Position numbers and translations under genes: made by a program. The notes under the pieces are model-generated. The model saw nothing but the letters and a program-made list of their open reading frames with translations. It was not told the origin of the DNA and ran no database searches. 16,152 nt of DNA, from the NCBI GenBank assembly GCA_028289725.1, contig JANQOH010000470.1, forward strand, positions 1-16,152, in the 5' to 3' direction. The stretch is from Alphaproteobacteria bacterium. Lineage in GTDB: Bacteria; Pseudomonadota; Alphaproteobacteria; UBA7887. This document shows positions 1-6,024 of the stretch, piece after piece (the stretch's first letter is position 1; each line of letters begins with the position of its first letter).

Positions 1-338
1 ATTTCGACGTCGGCCAAGTCGCCCAGGATAGCCGGCATATCCTCGAGGCGTGGCCAATTGAATTGAATGTTCTGTCGGGTCGTGAAATGGCCATAGCCCT
101 TGTCATAGCGCCGCGCGATGTCCGCGAGCCGGCGCATCTGTGCCGCGGACAATGTCCCGTAGGGGATGGCGACACGCAGCATGTAGGCGTGAAGCTGGAG
201 GTAAACGCCGTTCATCAGCCGGAGCGGCTTGAACTCGTCCTCGGTCAATTCGCCGCTGAGCCGGCGCGCAATCTGACCGGCAAACTGATTGACCCGCTGT
301 TCGACAAACGCTTGGTCAAACTCGTCATAGCGATACAT
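1..338 (-). CDS. cysI: Assimilatory sulfite (or nitrite) reductase hemoprotein, N-terminal part, cut by window edge
   Basis: Reduces sulfite to sulfide (six electrons) with siroheme and a 4Fe-4S cluster in the cytoplasm. Only the first 112 residues are in the window; the cofactor-binding cysteines lie beyond the left edge. Visible is the ferredoxin-like half-domain of the family: RVAIPYGTLS near residue 58, then YDKGYGHFTTRQNIQFNW near residues 80-97, which belongs to the substrate and siroheme pocket. The ATG at 338 has a GAGGT Shine-Dalgarno seven bases upstream, which overlaps the stop region of the DUF2849 gene. It is the last visible gene of cysG-DUF2849-cysI, so its siroheme would come from CysG in the same transcript. 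The fragment cannot exclude a siroheme nitrite reductase, but the cysG and cysK neighbours favour sulfite. Confidence 0.9.
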   Translation of the reverse strand, partial: MYRYDEFDQAFVEQRVNQFAGQIARRLSGELTEDEFKPLRLMNGVYLQLHAYMLRVAIPYGTLSAAQMRRLADIARRYDKGYGHFTTRQNIQFNWPRLEDMPAILGDLADVE

Positions 339-343
339 GGCGA

Positions 344-652
344 TTACCTCGGGCTCCCGCTTGCGTGGCGCGTTTCGACCGTCGGTCCCTTGGCCCGGAT
401 TGCTTCGCGAAACCGGATCGGATGAAAGCCCTCGCCATTGTCGGCGACATCGACCAAGTACGGATCGACCACATGGTTCGCCGAAACCGCCGCTGAGCCT
501 GTTTCAAGAAACTTTGCTTCCGTGGCGTCGTCGCGCGCGACCGCGGCGTCGCGAAGCGACGTGGTCCAGATATTCGAGCCTTTCAGATAGACGACCAATC
601 CGTCGCTCAGCCGATTGGCAGTCAGGATTTTGTTGCTCATGGTCTCGCTCAT
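344..652 (-). CDS. DUF2849 family protein of the sulfite-reductase operon
   Basis: Small protein of 102 residues, function unknown. The N-terminal stretch TANRLSDGLVVYL (about residues 11-23) followed by a conserved tryptophan is typical of DUF2849, a family found mostly in Alphaproteobacteria and usually between cysG and cysI, as here. There is no signal peptide, membrane segment or cysteine, so it is probably cytoplasmic. The start ATG at 652 shares one base with the cysG stop (TAATG), implying translational coupling; a second in-frame ATG lies at 640 (residue 5). The stop is five bases before the cysI start. Context suggests an accessory role in sulfite reduction or siroheme supply, but that is inference from position only. 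Confidence 0.85.
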   Translation of the reverse strand: MSETMSNKILTANRLSDGLVVYLKGSNIWTTSLRDAAVARDDATEAKFLETGSAAVSANHVVDPYLVDVADNGEGFHPIRFREAIRAKGPTVETRHASGSPR

Positions 653-2067
653 TACTCCGCTGCGATTGCGAGTGCAGGTGCCGCGTCATCGACCGGCGCT
701 GTTTGGCCACCGGCGAAACCGGCGACGGGGCCGATGACAAGGAATGCGGGCGCCTTAACGTCATGCGCGATGATCAGGGACTGCAGTTCACCCAGCGTGC
801 CGCGGATTAAACGTTGCTGTGGCAACGTCCCGTTCTCGATGACGGCAATTGGGGTGGACGACGCCCGCCCATGGCGCATCAGTTGGCTGGCAATATGACC
901 GGCACGGCGGACGCCCATATAGACGCCGACCGTGTGGTCTTGCTGGGCGAGCGCCGCCCAATCCGCCTCGATCGGACCGTCTTTGCCTTCGCCGCTGACC
1001 AAGGTAAGGCCATGCGCCCAATCCCGGTGTGTGAGCGGTAAGCCGGCGGCCGCCGCGCAGCCGGCCGCGGCGGTAATCCCCGGCACCACCTCGGCGGCGA
1101 TGCCGCGGTTCATGAGAAATTCCAGCTCTTCGCCACCCCGCCCGAAGATCATGGGGTCGCCGCCTTTGAGCCTGACAACGCGCTGCCCTGCCTCCGCATG
1201 ATCCGCCATCAGTTGGTGGATGCCATCCTGCGTCACACTGTGATGGCCGCGCTGTTTGCCGACGGAAATGAACGTCGCGTCGCGCCGCGCCAGATCGAGT
1301 ATCGCGTCGCCGACAAGCCGGTCGTGAATGATGACGTCGGCTTGCTCGAGAAAACGAAGAGCGCGCAGGGTTAGGAGTTCGGGATCGCCGGGGCCAGCTC
1401 CGACAATCGCCACAGACCCGGAGAGGGTACCCTGCGCGCTAACTGAATTGATCTTGGTAAGCATGGCTTGGTGCGCCGCGGCTTCATCGCCCCGCAGCAC
1501 CGCGCCGGCTATGTCGCCGCCAAACACATCCTGCCAAAGGCGCCGTCGTGCGATTTGGTCGGGAACAACCCGCTGCTCGGTCTCCCGAAACCGCTTGGAG
1601 AATTCTGCGATCCGGCCGAGCTTGGCGGGCAGCAACGCTTCGATACGACGGCGAATTTGACGCGCGAGCAGTGGCGCCGCGCCCCCCGTCGATATCGCGA
1701 CCAAGACCGGGCTCCGGTCGACAATCGCCGGCACCGTGAAATCGCACAAGTCCGGCCGGTCGACGACATTGACAGGAATGCCCTTGTCGCGCGCCACTGC
1801 GGCGACAGCTCTATCCACGGCGTCGATCCCCGTGGCGCCAAACACGAGCGTCGTGCCCTCTGTGTCGTAGTGCTCGAATTCGCGCGACACCCACGCGACG
1901 CGATCGGACAGAAGATCGGAGACTGCCGAAGAAATCTCGGGCGCGACAAGCTTCACCCGCGCCCGTGATCCCAGAAGACGGCGCAGTTTAGGCAGGGCGC
2001 GTTGACCGCCGCCGACGAGCAGGACGGTTTGTCCCGCTATATCGAATGTGATTGGAAGCCCGCTCAT
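652..2067 (-). CDS. cysG: Siroheme synthase (precorrin-2 dehydrogenase/ferrochelatase + uroporphyrinogen-III methyltransferase)
   Basis: A 471-residue fusion enzyme that makes siroheme from uroporphyrinogen III, the usual length for full CysG. The N-terminal half (about 1-205) is the NAD-dependent precorrin-2 dehydrogenase/ferrochelatase: Rossmann motif LLVGGGQRAL (residues 16-25) and NVVD at 100-103, whose Asp matches the catalytic Asp104 of enterobacterial CysG. The C-terminal half (about 216-455) is the SAM-dependent methyltransferase: VGAGPGDPELLT (222-233), GGDPMIFGRGGEE (302-314) and VVPGITAA (327-334). The tail after 455 is Ala-rich and probably disordered. The ATG has only a weak ribosome site. 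It overlaps the stop of a possible 44-codon ORF by ATGA, so translation may depend on upstream coupling. Downstream it overlaps DUF2849 by one base. The product supplies the siroheme for CysI. Confidence 0.95.
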   Translation of the reverse strand: MSGLPITFDIAGQTVLLVGGGQRALPKLRRLLGSRARVKLVAPEISSAVSDLLSDRVAWVSREFEHYDTEGTTLVFGATGIDAVDRAVAAVARDKGIPVNVVDRPDLCDFTVPAIVDRSPVLVAISTGGAAPLLARQIRRRIEALLPAKLGRIAEFSKRFRETEQRVVPDQIARRRLWQDVFGGDIAGAVLRGDEAAAHQAMLTKINSVSAQGTLSGSVAIVGAGPGDPELLTLRALRFLEQADVIIHDRLVGDAILDLARRDATFISVGKQRGHHSVTQDGIHQLMADHAEAGQRVVRLKGGDPMIFGRGGEELEFLMNRGIAAEVVPGITAAAGCAAAAGLPLTHRDWAHGLTLVSGEGKDGPIEADWAALAQQDHTVGVYMGVRRAGHIASQLMRHGRASSTPIAVIENGTLPQQRLIRGTLGELQSLIIAHDVKAPAFLVIGPVAGFAGGQTAPVDDAAPALAIAAE

Positions 2068-2198
2068 GCGCTTGTCCGCCGAGCCGTGTTTGCGCCAGAG
2101 GTTGTCACCGCAGCTTCAAACCGAATGCGCGCCGGCGAAAGTTCGCGTCGTTCCTTCACGTTGTCAGTGTCCCGATCCGTCATGGGATCATCCATCAT
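2064..2198 (-). CDS. Possible small leader protein upstream of cysG (44 codons)
   Basis: An open frame of 44 codons whose TGA stop overlaps the cysG ATG as ATGA, the same junction style used elsewhere in this window. It begins with tandem ATGs at 2198 and 2195; AAGG lies four and seven bases upstream of them respectively. The product is hydrophilic and charged, begins MMDDPMTDRDTDN, ends ARRTSA, and has no cysteine, membrane segment or motif I recognise. About 59 percent of third positions are G or C, only mildly supportive of coding. It may be a real small protein, a leader peptide that controls cysG translation, or chance. The weak ribosome site of cysG itself favours some form of coupling. 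Confidence 0.35.
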   Translation of the reverse strand: MMDDPMTDRDTDNVKERRELSPARIRFEAAVTTSGANTARRTSA

Positions 2199-2292
2199 TC
2201 AACCTTGAACTGTGAATTACGGATATCAGTATTCTGACAATGTGAAATTCAAATCAATCCAAATTATTTATGTGGAATAGATGAATGCTGGG
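2199..2292 (-). promoter_or_regulatory. AT-rich control region of the cysG-DUF2849-cysI operon
   Basis: This gap is markedly more AT-rich than its surroundings, as expected of a promoter. It lies upstream of cysG (or of its leader ORF). I found no convincing sigma-70 pair: the best is TTGAAT and TGATAT with an 18-base spacer on the minus strand, the second element matching the consensus poorly. It holds a small inverted repeat TCAG-TATT-CTGA (2226-2237). It also holds the element at 2214-2234 that resembles one in front of rrf2. The region probably carries the sulfur-responsive control of the operon. Confidence 0.5.
2214..2234. promoter_or_regulatory. Candidate Rrf2-type operator, cysG copy
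   Basis: On the plus strand this reads GAAT, one base, ACGGATAT, four bases, ATTC. The ends are inverted copies of each other (GAAT/ATTC). The same core and the same ends, in the same order and orientation, occur at 3855-3876 in front of the rrf2 gene. A shared site in the two sulfur-operon control regions would fit a common regulator. The core is only eight bases and the spacers differ, so chance is not excluded. Confidence 0.35.
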
Positions 2293-2311
2293 GCCACGCG
2301 CGATGCGTGGC
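2293..2311 (-). terminator. Hairpin about 20 bases after cysK, possible terminator
   Basis: A perfect seven-base stem, GCCACGC paired with GCGTGGC, with a five-base loop, lies shortly after the cysK stop. No run of T follows in the cysK direction, so if it terminates it does so weakly or with Rho. It would separate the rrf2-cysK transcript from the cysG promoter region. Confidence 0.35.
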
Positions 2312-2331
2312 GCGGGCAAAGTCGCGAGGCT

Positions 2332-3360
2332 TCAGAGGCCTTCGAAGAGGGGCGAAGAAAGGTAGCGCTCGGCGAAGGATGCGAGCACGACGACAATCTG
2401 TTTTCCGGCCATCTCGGGTCGTTGGCCGACCTCAATCGCCGCGGCCAGCGCGGAACCGGACGAGATGCCGACCGGCAGACCTTCGACGCGCGCCGCCAGC
2501 CGTGCAGTGGTAAACGCGGTTTGGTTGCCGATGCGGACCACTTCATCGATCAGGTCGGTATCAAGGACATCCGGAACGAAGCCTGCCCCGATCCCTTGGA
2601 TTTGGTGCATGCCGGCGGGCCCCCCGGACAAGACGGCGCTGTCTTCGGGCTCTACGGCCACCGTAATAAGGTCTTTGTTGCGTCGTTTCAGGATTTGGCT
2701 AACGCCGGAGATGGTGCCGCCGGTGCCGACCGCACTGACCAAGACATCGATGCGGCCTTCGGAGTCCGCCCAAATTTCTTCGGCCGTGGTTGCGCCATGG
2801 ACGGCCGGATTCGCTTCGTTGCTAAATTGCTGCGGCATATAGGCGTCGGGGAGATCACGAACCAGTTGTTCGGCGCGGGCGATGGCGCCGCGCATGCCCT
2901 TCCCGGCCGGCGTCAGCTCGATTTCGGCCCCGAACAACCGCACCATGCGGCCGCGTTCCGCAGACATGCTTTCTGGCATCGTCAGGATCAGACGGTAGCC
3001 TTTCGCCGCGCAAACAAAGGCGAGCGCGATGCCGGTATTGCCGGAAGTGGGCTCTACGATCACGGTCCCCGGCCGGATGCGCCCGGTCTTTTCGGCGGCT
3101 TCGATCATGGCCAGTCCGATACGGTCCTTGACGGACGAAAGCGGATTAAAGAATTCACATTTTCCGGCCAATTCGGCGACACATCCGGTCTCTTCGGCGA
3201 GCCGGGCAAGGCGCACCAGAGGTGTTCCGCCTATGGTGTCCAAAAGGCTGTCGTACATCCGGCCGCGACAAGTCGCCGCCGCGGCCGTCTTGCGCCGTCG
3301 GGTGGTTGAGGGTTTCCGGCCCTTGGCTCGTGCGGTTGATTTTGAAACCGTGGTTGTCAT
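2332..3360 (-). CDS. cysK: Cysteine synthase A (O-acetylserine sulfhydrylase) with a basic N-terminal tail
   Basis: PLP enzyme joining sulfide to O-acetylserine to make cysteine. With the ATG at 3360 it has 342 residues. The PLP lysine is K78 in NPLSSVKDRIG; the substrate loop is TSGNTG (105-110), the phosphate loop GTGGTISG (212-219), then GISSGSA (298-304) and a family-typical end, ERYLSSPLFEGL. Compared with usual CysK (about 310-320 residues) there is an extra 34-residue tail rich in Lys, Arg, Thr and Ala before MYDSLLDTIGGTPLVRL. The start at 3360 is preferred because GAGG lies 11 bases upstream, across the rrf2 stop; the ATG at 3258, which would remove the tail, has no ribosome site. 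A TTG at 3384 inside rrf2 is less likely. It is the second gene of the rrf2-cysK operon, 13 bases after rrf2. Confidence 0.93.
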   Translation of the reverse strand: MTTTVSKSTARAKGRKPSTTRRRKTAAAATCRGRMYDSLLDTIGGTPLVRLARLAEETGCVAELAGKCEFFNPLSSVKDRIGLAMIEAAEKTGRIRPGTVIVEPTSGNTGIALAFVCAAKGYRLILTMPESMSAERGRMVRLFGAEIELTPAGKGMRGAIARAEQLVRDLPDAYMPQQFSNEANPAVHGATTAEEIWADSEGRIDVLVSAVGTGGTISGVSQILKRRNKDLITVAVEPEDSAVLSGGPAGMHQIQGIGAGFVPDVLDTDLIDEVVRIGNQTAFTTARLAARVEGLPVGISSGSALAAAIEVGQRPEMAGKQIVVVLASFAERYLSSPLFEGL

Positions 3361-3373
3361 CCGGCGCGCTACC

Positions 3374-3838
3374 TCAAATCGCAAAATCGGTCCCGGCGAC
3401 GCGTGGTGCGGTTCGTGACCCCTGCCCGGCGCGCCAGCACAATTCTTCTATCGTAATCGCCTGCAAACGTGCATGGATTTCGCGATCCAAGTTTTCAAGA
3501 GCATTCGAAAGTGCGGCGCCGGTTCCGCTCGTGGTTGTCGCCAAGTTGAAGACCTCGTTGGCCTCGTCATCATCGCCGCCACGGATCGCGTCGACCAAAT
3601 CACCGAGCGTGATGCGCCGCCGTTCGCGCGCAAGACGGTAACCACCGGACGGCCCTCTAATGCCGACCAGTATCTCGGCCCGGCCCAAGCGCTGGAGAAT
3701 GGGCTCCAGATAGCGTGGCGGTATATCGAGCCGCGCGGTAATATCCGAAGATTGCACCAATGTGCCGCCGCCGTTCAGCGCAATATCCATAACAGCTTGG
3801 ATCGCGGACAGTTCTTTTTTTGAAAGACGCAGCAGCAT
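3374..3838 (-). CDS. Rrf2-family transcriptional regulator, CymR-like by context
   Basis: A DNA-binding regulator of about 154 residues. The winged helix covers about residues 7-70, with the Rrf2 hallmarks IPPRYLEPILQRLGRAEI (39-56) and RGPSGGYRLAR (61-71), followed by ITLGDLVDAI (76-85) and a dimerisation helix (about 105-130). Only one cysteine, C134, is present, so the three-cysteine iron-sulfur site of IscR, NsrR and RirA is missing; this resembles CymR-type members. I chose the ATG at 3838 because Rrf2 proteins begin close to the LRLSKKE segment and because a promoter fits just upstream. The frame stays open to an ATG at 3874, but that codon lies inside the operator-like repeat and near the predicted transcription start. 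It precedes cysK in one operon, which implies control of sulfur or cysteine genes, and probably of itself. Confidence 0.88.
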   Translation of the reverse strand: MLLRLSKKELSAIQAVMDIALNGGGTLVQSSDITARLDIPPRYLEPILQRLGRAEILVGIRGPSGGYRLARERRRITLGDLVDAIRGGDDDEANEVFNLATTTSGTGAALSNALENLDREIHARLQAITIEELCWRAGQGSRTAPRVAGTDFAI

Positions 3839-3854
3839 TCGACAAAATTGCTCG

Positions 3855-3876
3855 GAATATACACGGATATACATTC
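3855..3876. promoter_or_regulatory. Candidate Rrf2-type operator, rrf2 copy
   Basis: Plus strand: GAAT, four bases, ACGGATAT, two bases, ATTC. The core and the inverted ends match the element at 2214-2234 in front of the cysG operon. It lies at the predicted transcription start and early leader of rrf2, a position suited to autorepression. Confidence 0.35.
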
Positions 3877-3887
3877 AATATATGTAT
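3869..3887. promoter_or_regulatory. Inverted repeat covering the rrf2 -10 box (candidate autoregulatory operator)
   Basis: ATACAT and ATGTAT form a perfect six-base inverted repeat with a seven-base spacer. It lies over the predicted -10 box of rrf2, where a repressor would block RNA polymerase. AT-rich palindromes of about this size are common Rrf2-family operators, so autoregulation is a reasonable inference. It partly overlaps the element at 3855-3876 that has a counterpart before cysG. Confidence 0.45.
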
Positions 3888-3904
3888 TTATATGACTAAC
3901 ACAA
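3877..3904 (-). promoter_or_regulatory. Predicted sigma-70 promoter of rrf2-cysK
   Basis: On the minus strand TTGTGT (3904-3899) and TATATT (3882-3877) are separated by 16 bases, a fair match to the -35 and -10 consensus (five of six at -10). Transcription would start near 3870, giving a leader of about 32 bases to the ATG at 3838. This supports that start over the upstream ATG at 3874. Confidence 0.45.
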
Positions 3905-3916
3905 GCTTCAAGAGTC

Positions 3917-3937
3917 TTGATCGGTGAATGTGATCAA
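3917..3937. promoter_or_regulatory. Inverted repeat between rrf2 and the amidohydrolase
   Basis: TTGATC and GATCAA form a perfect six-base inverted repeat with a nine-base spacer, in the divergent gap between rrf2 and the amidohydrolase gene. It is a candidate operator for either gene. No clear promoter for the amidohydrolase could be read in the rest of the gap up to 4025. Confidence 0.3.
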
Positions 3938-4025
3938 TCGGCCGACGAAGGGTGACAACCGGAACATTTGGTATTGTGGCGTTAGACAGCGTTCGGATTT
4001 GTCGAGCTCAGAGGACAAGGAAAAG

Positions 4026-5456
4026 ATGCGAAGGCCGCGAACAAGGGGCCGCCGGGCAGGACATCACTTGGCGGCCATTCTATTTGCGGGATTGGCGCCA
4101 GGCGCCGTCGCGGATGACCAGCCGACTGTGTATTCCGGCGCAACTCTGTTCGACGGCACGGGACGGCCGCCGATTGAGAACGCATATGTCGTAGTTGGCG
4201 ATGGGCGCATATTGGCGGTTGGCGACGCGGACATGGTCCCGTCCCCGGACGGGGCGGCGCACGTTGACATCTCGGGCAAGTGGCTCATTCCGGGTCTGAT
4301 CGACGCGCACGTGCATCTTTTCCAATCAGGCGGTCTCTACACGCGGCCCGACGTAGTCGATCTCCGACACGTCCTCCCCTACGAACAAGAAATGGCGGCC
4401 ATTCGGGTTACGCTTGATGCCACTTTGGCGCGCACCTTCGCGGCCGGTATTACGGGTGTCGTCGATTTCGGCGGGCCTGACTGGCTTTACGCGCTGCGCG
4501 AGCGGGCAGAGCACAACGCGGTGTCGCCGCGGATTGCCTTGGCCGGCCAGCTCATTGCCACCTGGTCGCCCAGGCAGCTCGCGATTGATCCGGCACCGAT
4601 CAAACTCGTCGCGACGCCATCCGAGGCGCGCGAGGCGATCCGTCGTCAAGCCGAACGGAAGCCGGATCTAATCAAGATCTGGTTCGTACGCGCCCGCGGC
4701 GATCAGGATTTCGAAACCGCCCAGGCGTGGGTATCCGCTGCGATCGACGAGGCCCATAAGCTTGGTTTACGTGCGGCCGTGCACGCAACCGAGCACGAAA
4801 CCGCGGTTGCTGCTCTCGCGGCCGGGGCGGACGTGCTGGTCCATAGCGTCGATGATCAGATGGTGACCGATGCCTTTTTGTTGGCCATGCACGAACGCAA
4901 TGCGATCTATATTCCCACTCTTGGGGTGTATGACGGTTATTGGCGCGTCTTGCGGCAGTATCTGCGCTTGACCGAGAACGAGCGCAGATTGGGCGACCCG
5001 CGCGTCATCGAAAGTCTGGATGACCTGAGCACGTTGCCTGAGTCGGACGTGCCTTCGTGGTTGACGATCGGGCGCCCGCCGCCGCCGGTCAATCCCATCA
5101 TGTTGAACAATTTGGTGCGCGTACATGACGCCAATCTGGTGATCGCCGCTGGCTCGGACGCGGGTAACATTGGCACCCTTCATGGTGCCGGATTTCATCG
5201 CGAACTCGCCTATATGGCGGACGCCGGAATGGCGCCCGCGGATATCTTGGTCACGGCGACCATGGGGGGCGCCAAAGTCATGGGGCGCGCTGATGAGATT
5301 GGCTCGATTGAGCCTGGAAAGCGGGCCGATTTCGTCGTGCTGGATGCAGATCCCTTGGCCGACATTCGTAACGCGTCGCGGGTGAGTCTGGTGGTGAAGG
5401 ACGGGACAGCGCGCGACCCGGATGAGGTTCTGGCCGGACTCGCTCTGCAGGAGTAA
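4026..5456 (+). CDS. Exported metal-dependent amidohydrolase (imidazolonepropionase-like)
   Basis: Amidohydrolase-superfamily enzyme of 476 residues; substrate unknown. An Arg-rich start followed by a hydrophobic stretch and AVA (27-29) before DDQ looks like a cleavable export signal, so the enzyme is probably periplasmic. Metal-site residues are in the expected order: HVH (95-97) after LIPGLIDA, the likely carboxylated K217 in LIKIWF, H253, H273 and D378 in AGSDAG. The end, IGSIEPGKRADFVVLDADPL, is the usual return to the N-terminal beta-sandwich. Relatives include prolidase-like peptidases and enzymes that hydrolyse cyclic amides. The ATG at 4026 is chosen for its AAGGA ribosome site five bases upstream and because the signal peptide begins there; the frame is open back to 3924. 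It is divergent from rrf2 and 140 bases before the pentapeptide gene. Confidence 0.88.
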   Translation: MRRPRTRGRRAGHHLAAILFAGLAPGAVADDQPTVYSGATLFDGTGRPPIENAYVVVGDGRILAVGDADMVPSPDGAAHVDISGKWLIPGLIDAHVHLFQSGGLYTRPDVVDLRHVLPYEQEMAAIRVTLDATLARTFAAGITGVVDFGGPDWLYALRERAEHNAVSPRIALAGQLIATWSPRQLAIDPAPIKLVATPSEAREAIRRQAERKPDLIKIWFVRARGDQDFETAQAWVSAAIDEAHKLGLRAAVHATEHETAVAALAAGADVLVHSVDDQMVTDAFLLAMHERNAIYIPTLGVYDGYWRVLRQYLRLTENERRLGDPRVIESLDDLSTLPESDVPSWLTIGRPPPPVNPIMLNNLVRVHDANLVIAAGSDAGNIGTLHGAGFHRELAYMADAGMAPADILVTATMGGAKVMGRADEIGSIEPGKRADFVVLDADPLADIRNASRVSLVVKDGTARDPDEVLAGLALQE

Positions 5457-5596
5457 CGGAGCCAGACGAAGCCGGGGCTTACTTCGCGCCACTCATCGCC
5501 TCGGACGGCCTCACGACAAATCACCTAGCCCCCTTCCGTCGGCGATGCGGTATGCTTATGTTTTGGCGAGCCGGCAATCCAGCAACGCATTGAAAA

Positions 5597-6007
5597 ATGG
5601 GATTTTTGAAAGTGAGAAAAGTTCAGGCTCTGGCCGTCGTCGCGGGCATGACTTTGACGTTGGGTAGCCCCATCGCGGCCAACGCTTTTGTTGAGGAGCA
5701 TTTCGACAAGCTTATTCGCGCCGTGGAGAACGGCGAACCGATCGAGTGCGGCAAGTGCAACCTATCCTACGCCAATCTGTCGGAGCTCGATTTGACTGGC
5801 GCAGACATGAATGGCGCCTATCTGTATGGCGCACGGCTGCGCGGTACGATCCTGCGCGAGGCGAATCTTGATAATGCCGACTTGACGCGTGTGGATTTGG
5901 AAGGCGCCGATCTCACCGGGGCATCGATGGCGGAAACCCGCGCAGTCAGTGTGAAATGGTGCGGCACGACGATGCCGGACGGAACGGTCAACGACAGTCG
6001 GTGTTGA
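5597..6007 (+). CDS. Exported pentapeptide-repeat protein
   Basis: A 136-residue protein with a signal peptide (hydrophobic core about 10-24, probable cut after ANA at residue 30). After a short helix, residues about 55-110 consist of roughly eleven A(D/N)LXX repeats (for example LTGADMNGAYLYGARLRG), which fold as a right-handed quadrilateral beta-helix. The C-terminal cap KWCGTTMPDGTVNDSRC matches a tail seen in many secreted repeat proteins of this kind. Four cysteines are present: C51 and C54 (a CxxC just before the helix), C122 and C136 in the cap; they may form periplasmic disulfides. The start has no good ribosome site; GTG at codon 6 is an alternative. The stop overlaps or adjoins the next gene, a diheme cytochrome, so the two are probably one unit. 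Function unknown. Confidence 0.85.
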   Translation: MGFLKVRKVQALAVVAGMTLTLGSPIAANAFVEEHFDKLIRAVENGEPIECGKCNLSYANLSELDLTGADMNGAYLYGARLRGTILREANLDNADLTRVDLEGADLTGASMAETRAVSVKWCGTTMPDGTVNDSRC

Positions 6008-6024
6008 CCAAGCGCCCGCGGATT

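Noticed and set aside
2199..2292. Riboswitch in the cysG leader
   Set aside because: I could not find the conserved core of a SAM, cobalamin or other known riboswitch, and the AT-rich stretch looks like a promoter instead.
2281..3309. 342-codon open frame on the plus strand, antisense to cysK
   Set aside because: cysK on the other strand has every family motif; long antisense frames are expected in GC-rich genes, and the translation has no recognisable domain.
3924..4025. Longer N-terminus for the amidohydrolase
   Set aside because: It would bury the signal peptide 34 residues inside; the ATG at 4026 has a clear ribosome site.
4767..5492. 241-codon open frame on the minus strand, antisense to the amidohydrolase
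   Set aside because: The plus-strand frame has a signal peptide and all metal-site residues; the antisense product looks like a shadow with no motif.
5457..5596. Small ORFs or a terminator between amidohydrolase and pentapeptide gene
   Set aside because: Short frames here run on into the pentapeptide gene in another frame and show no ribosome site; the only hairpin is a four-base stem without a T-run.
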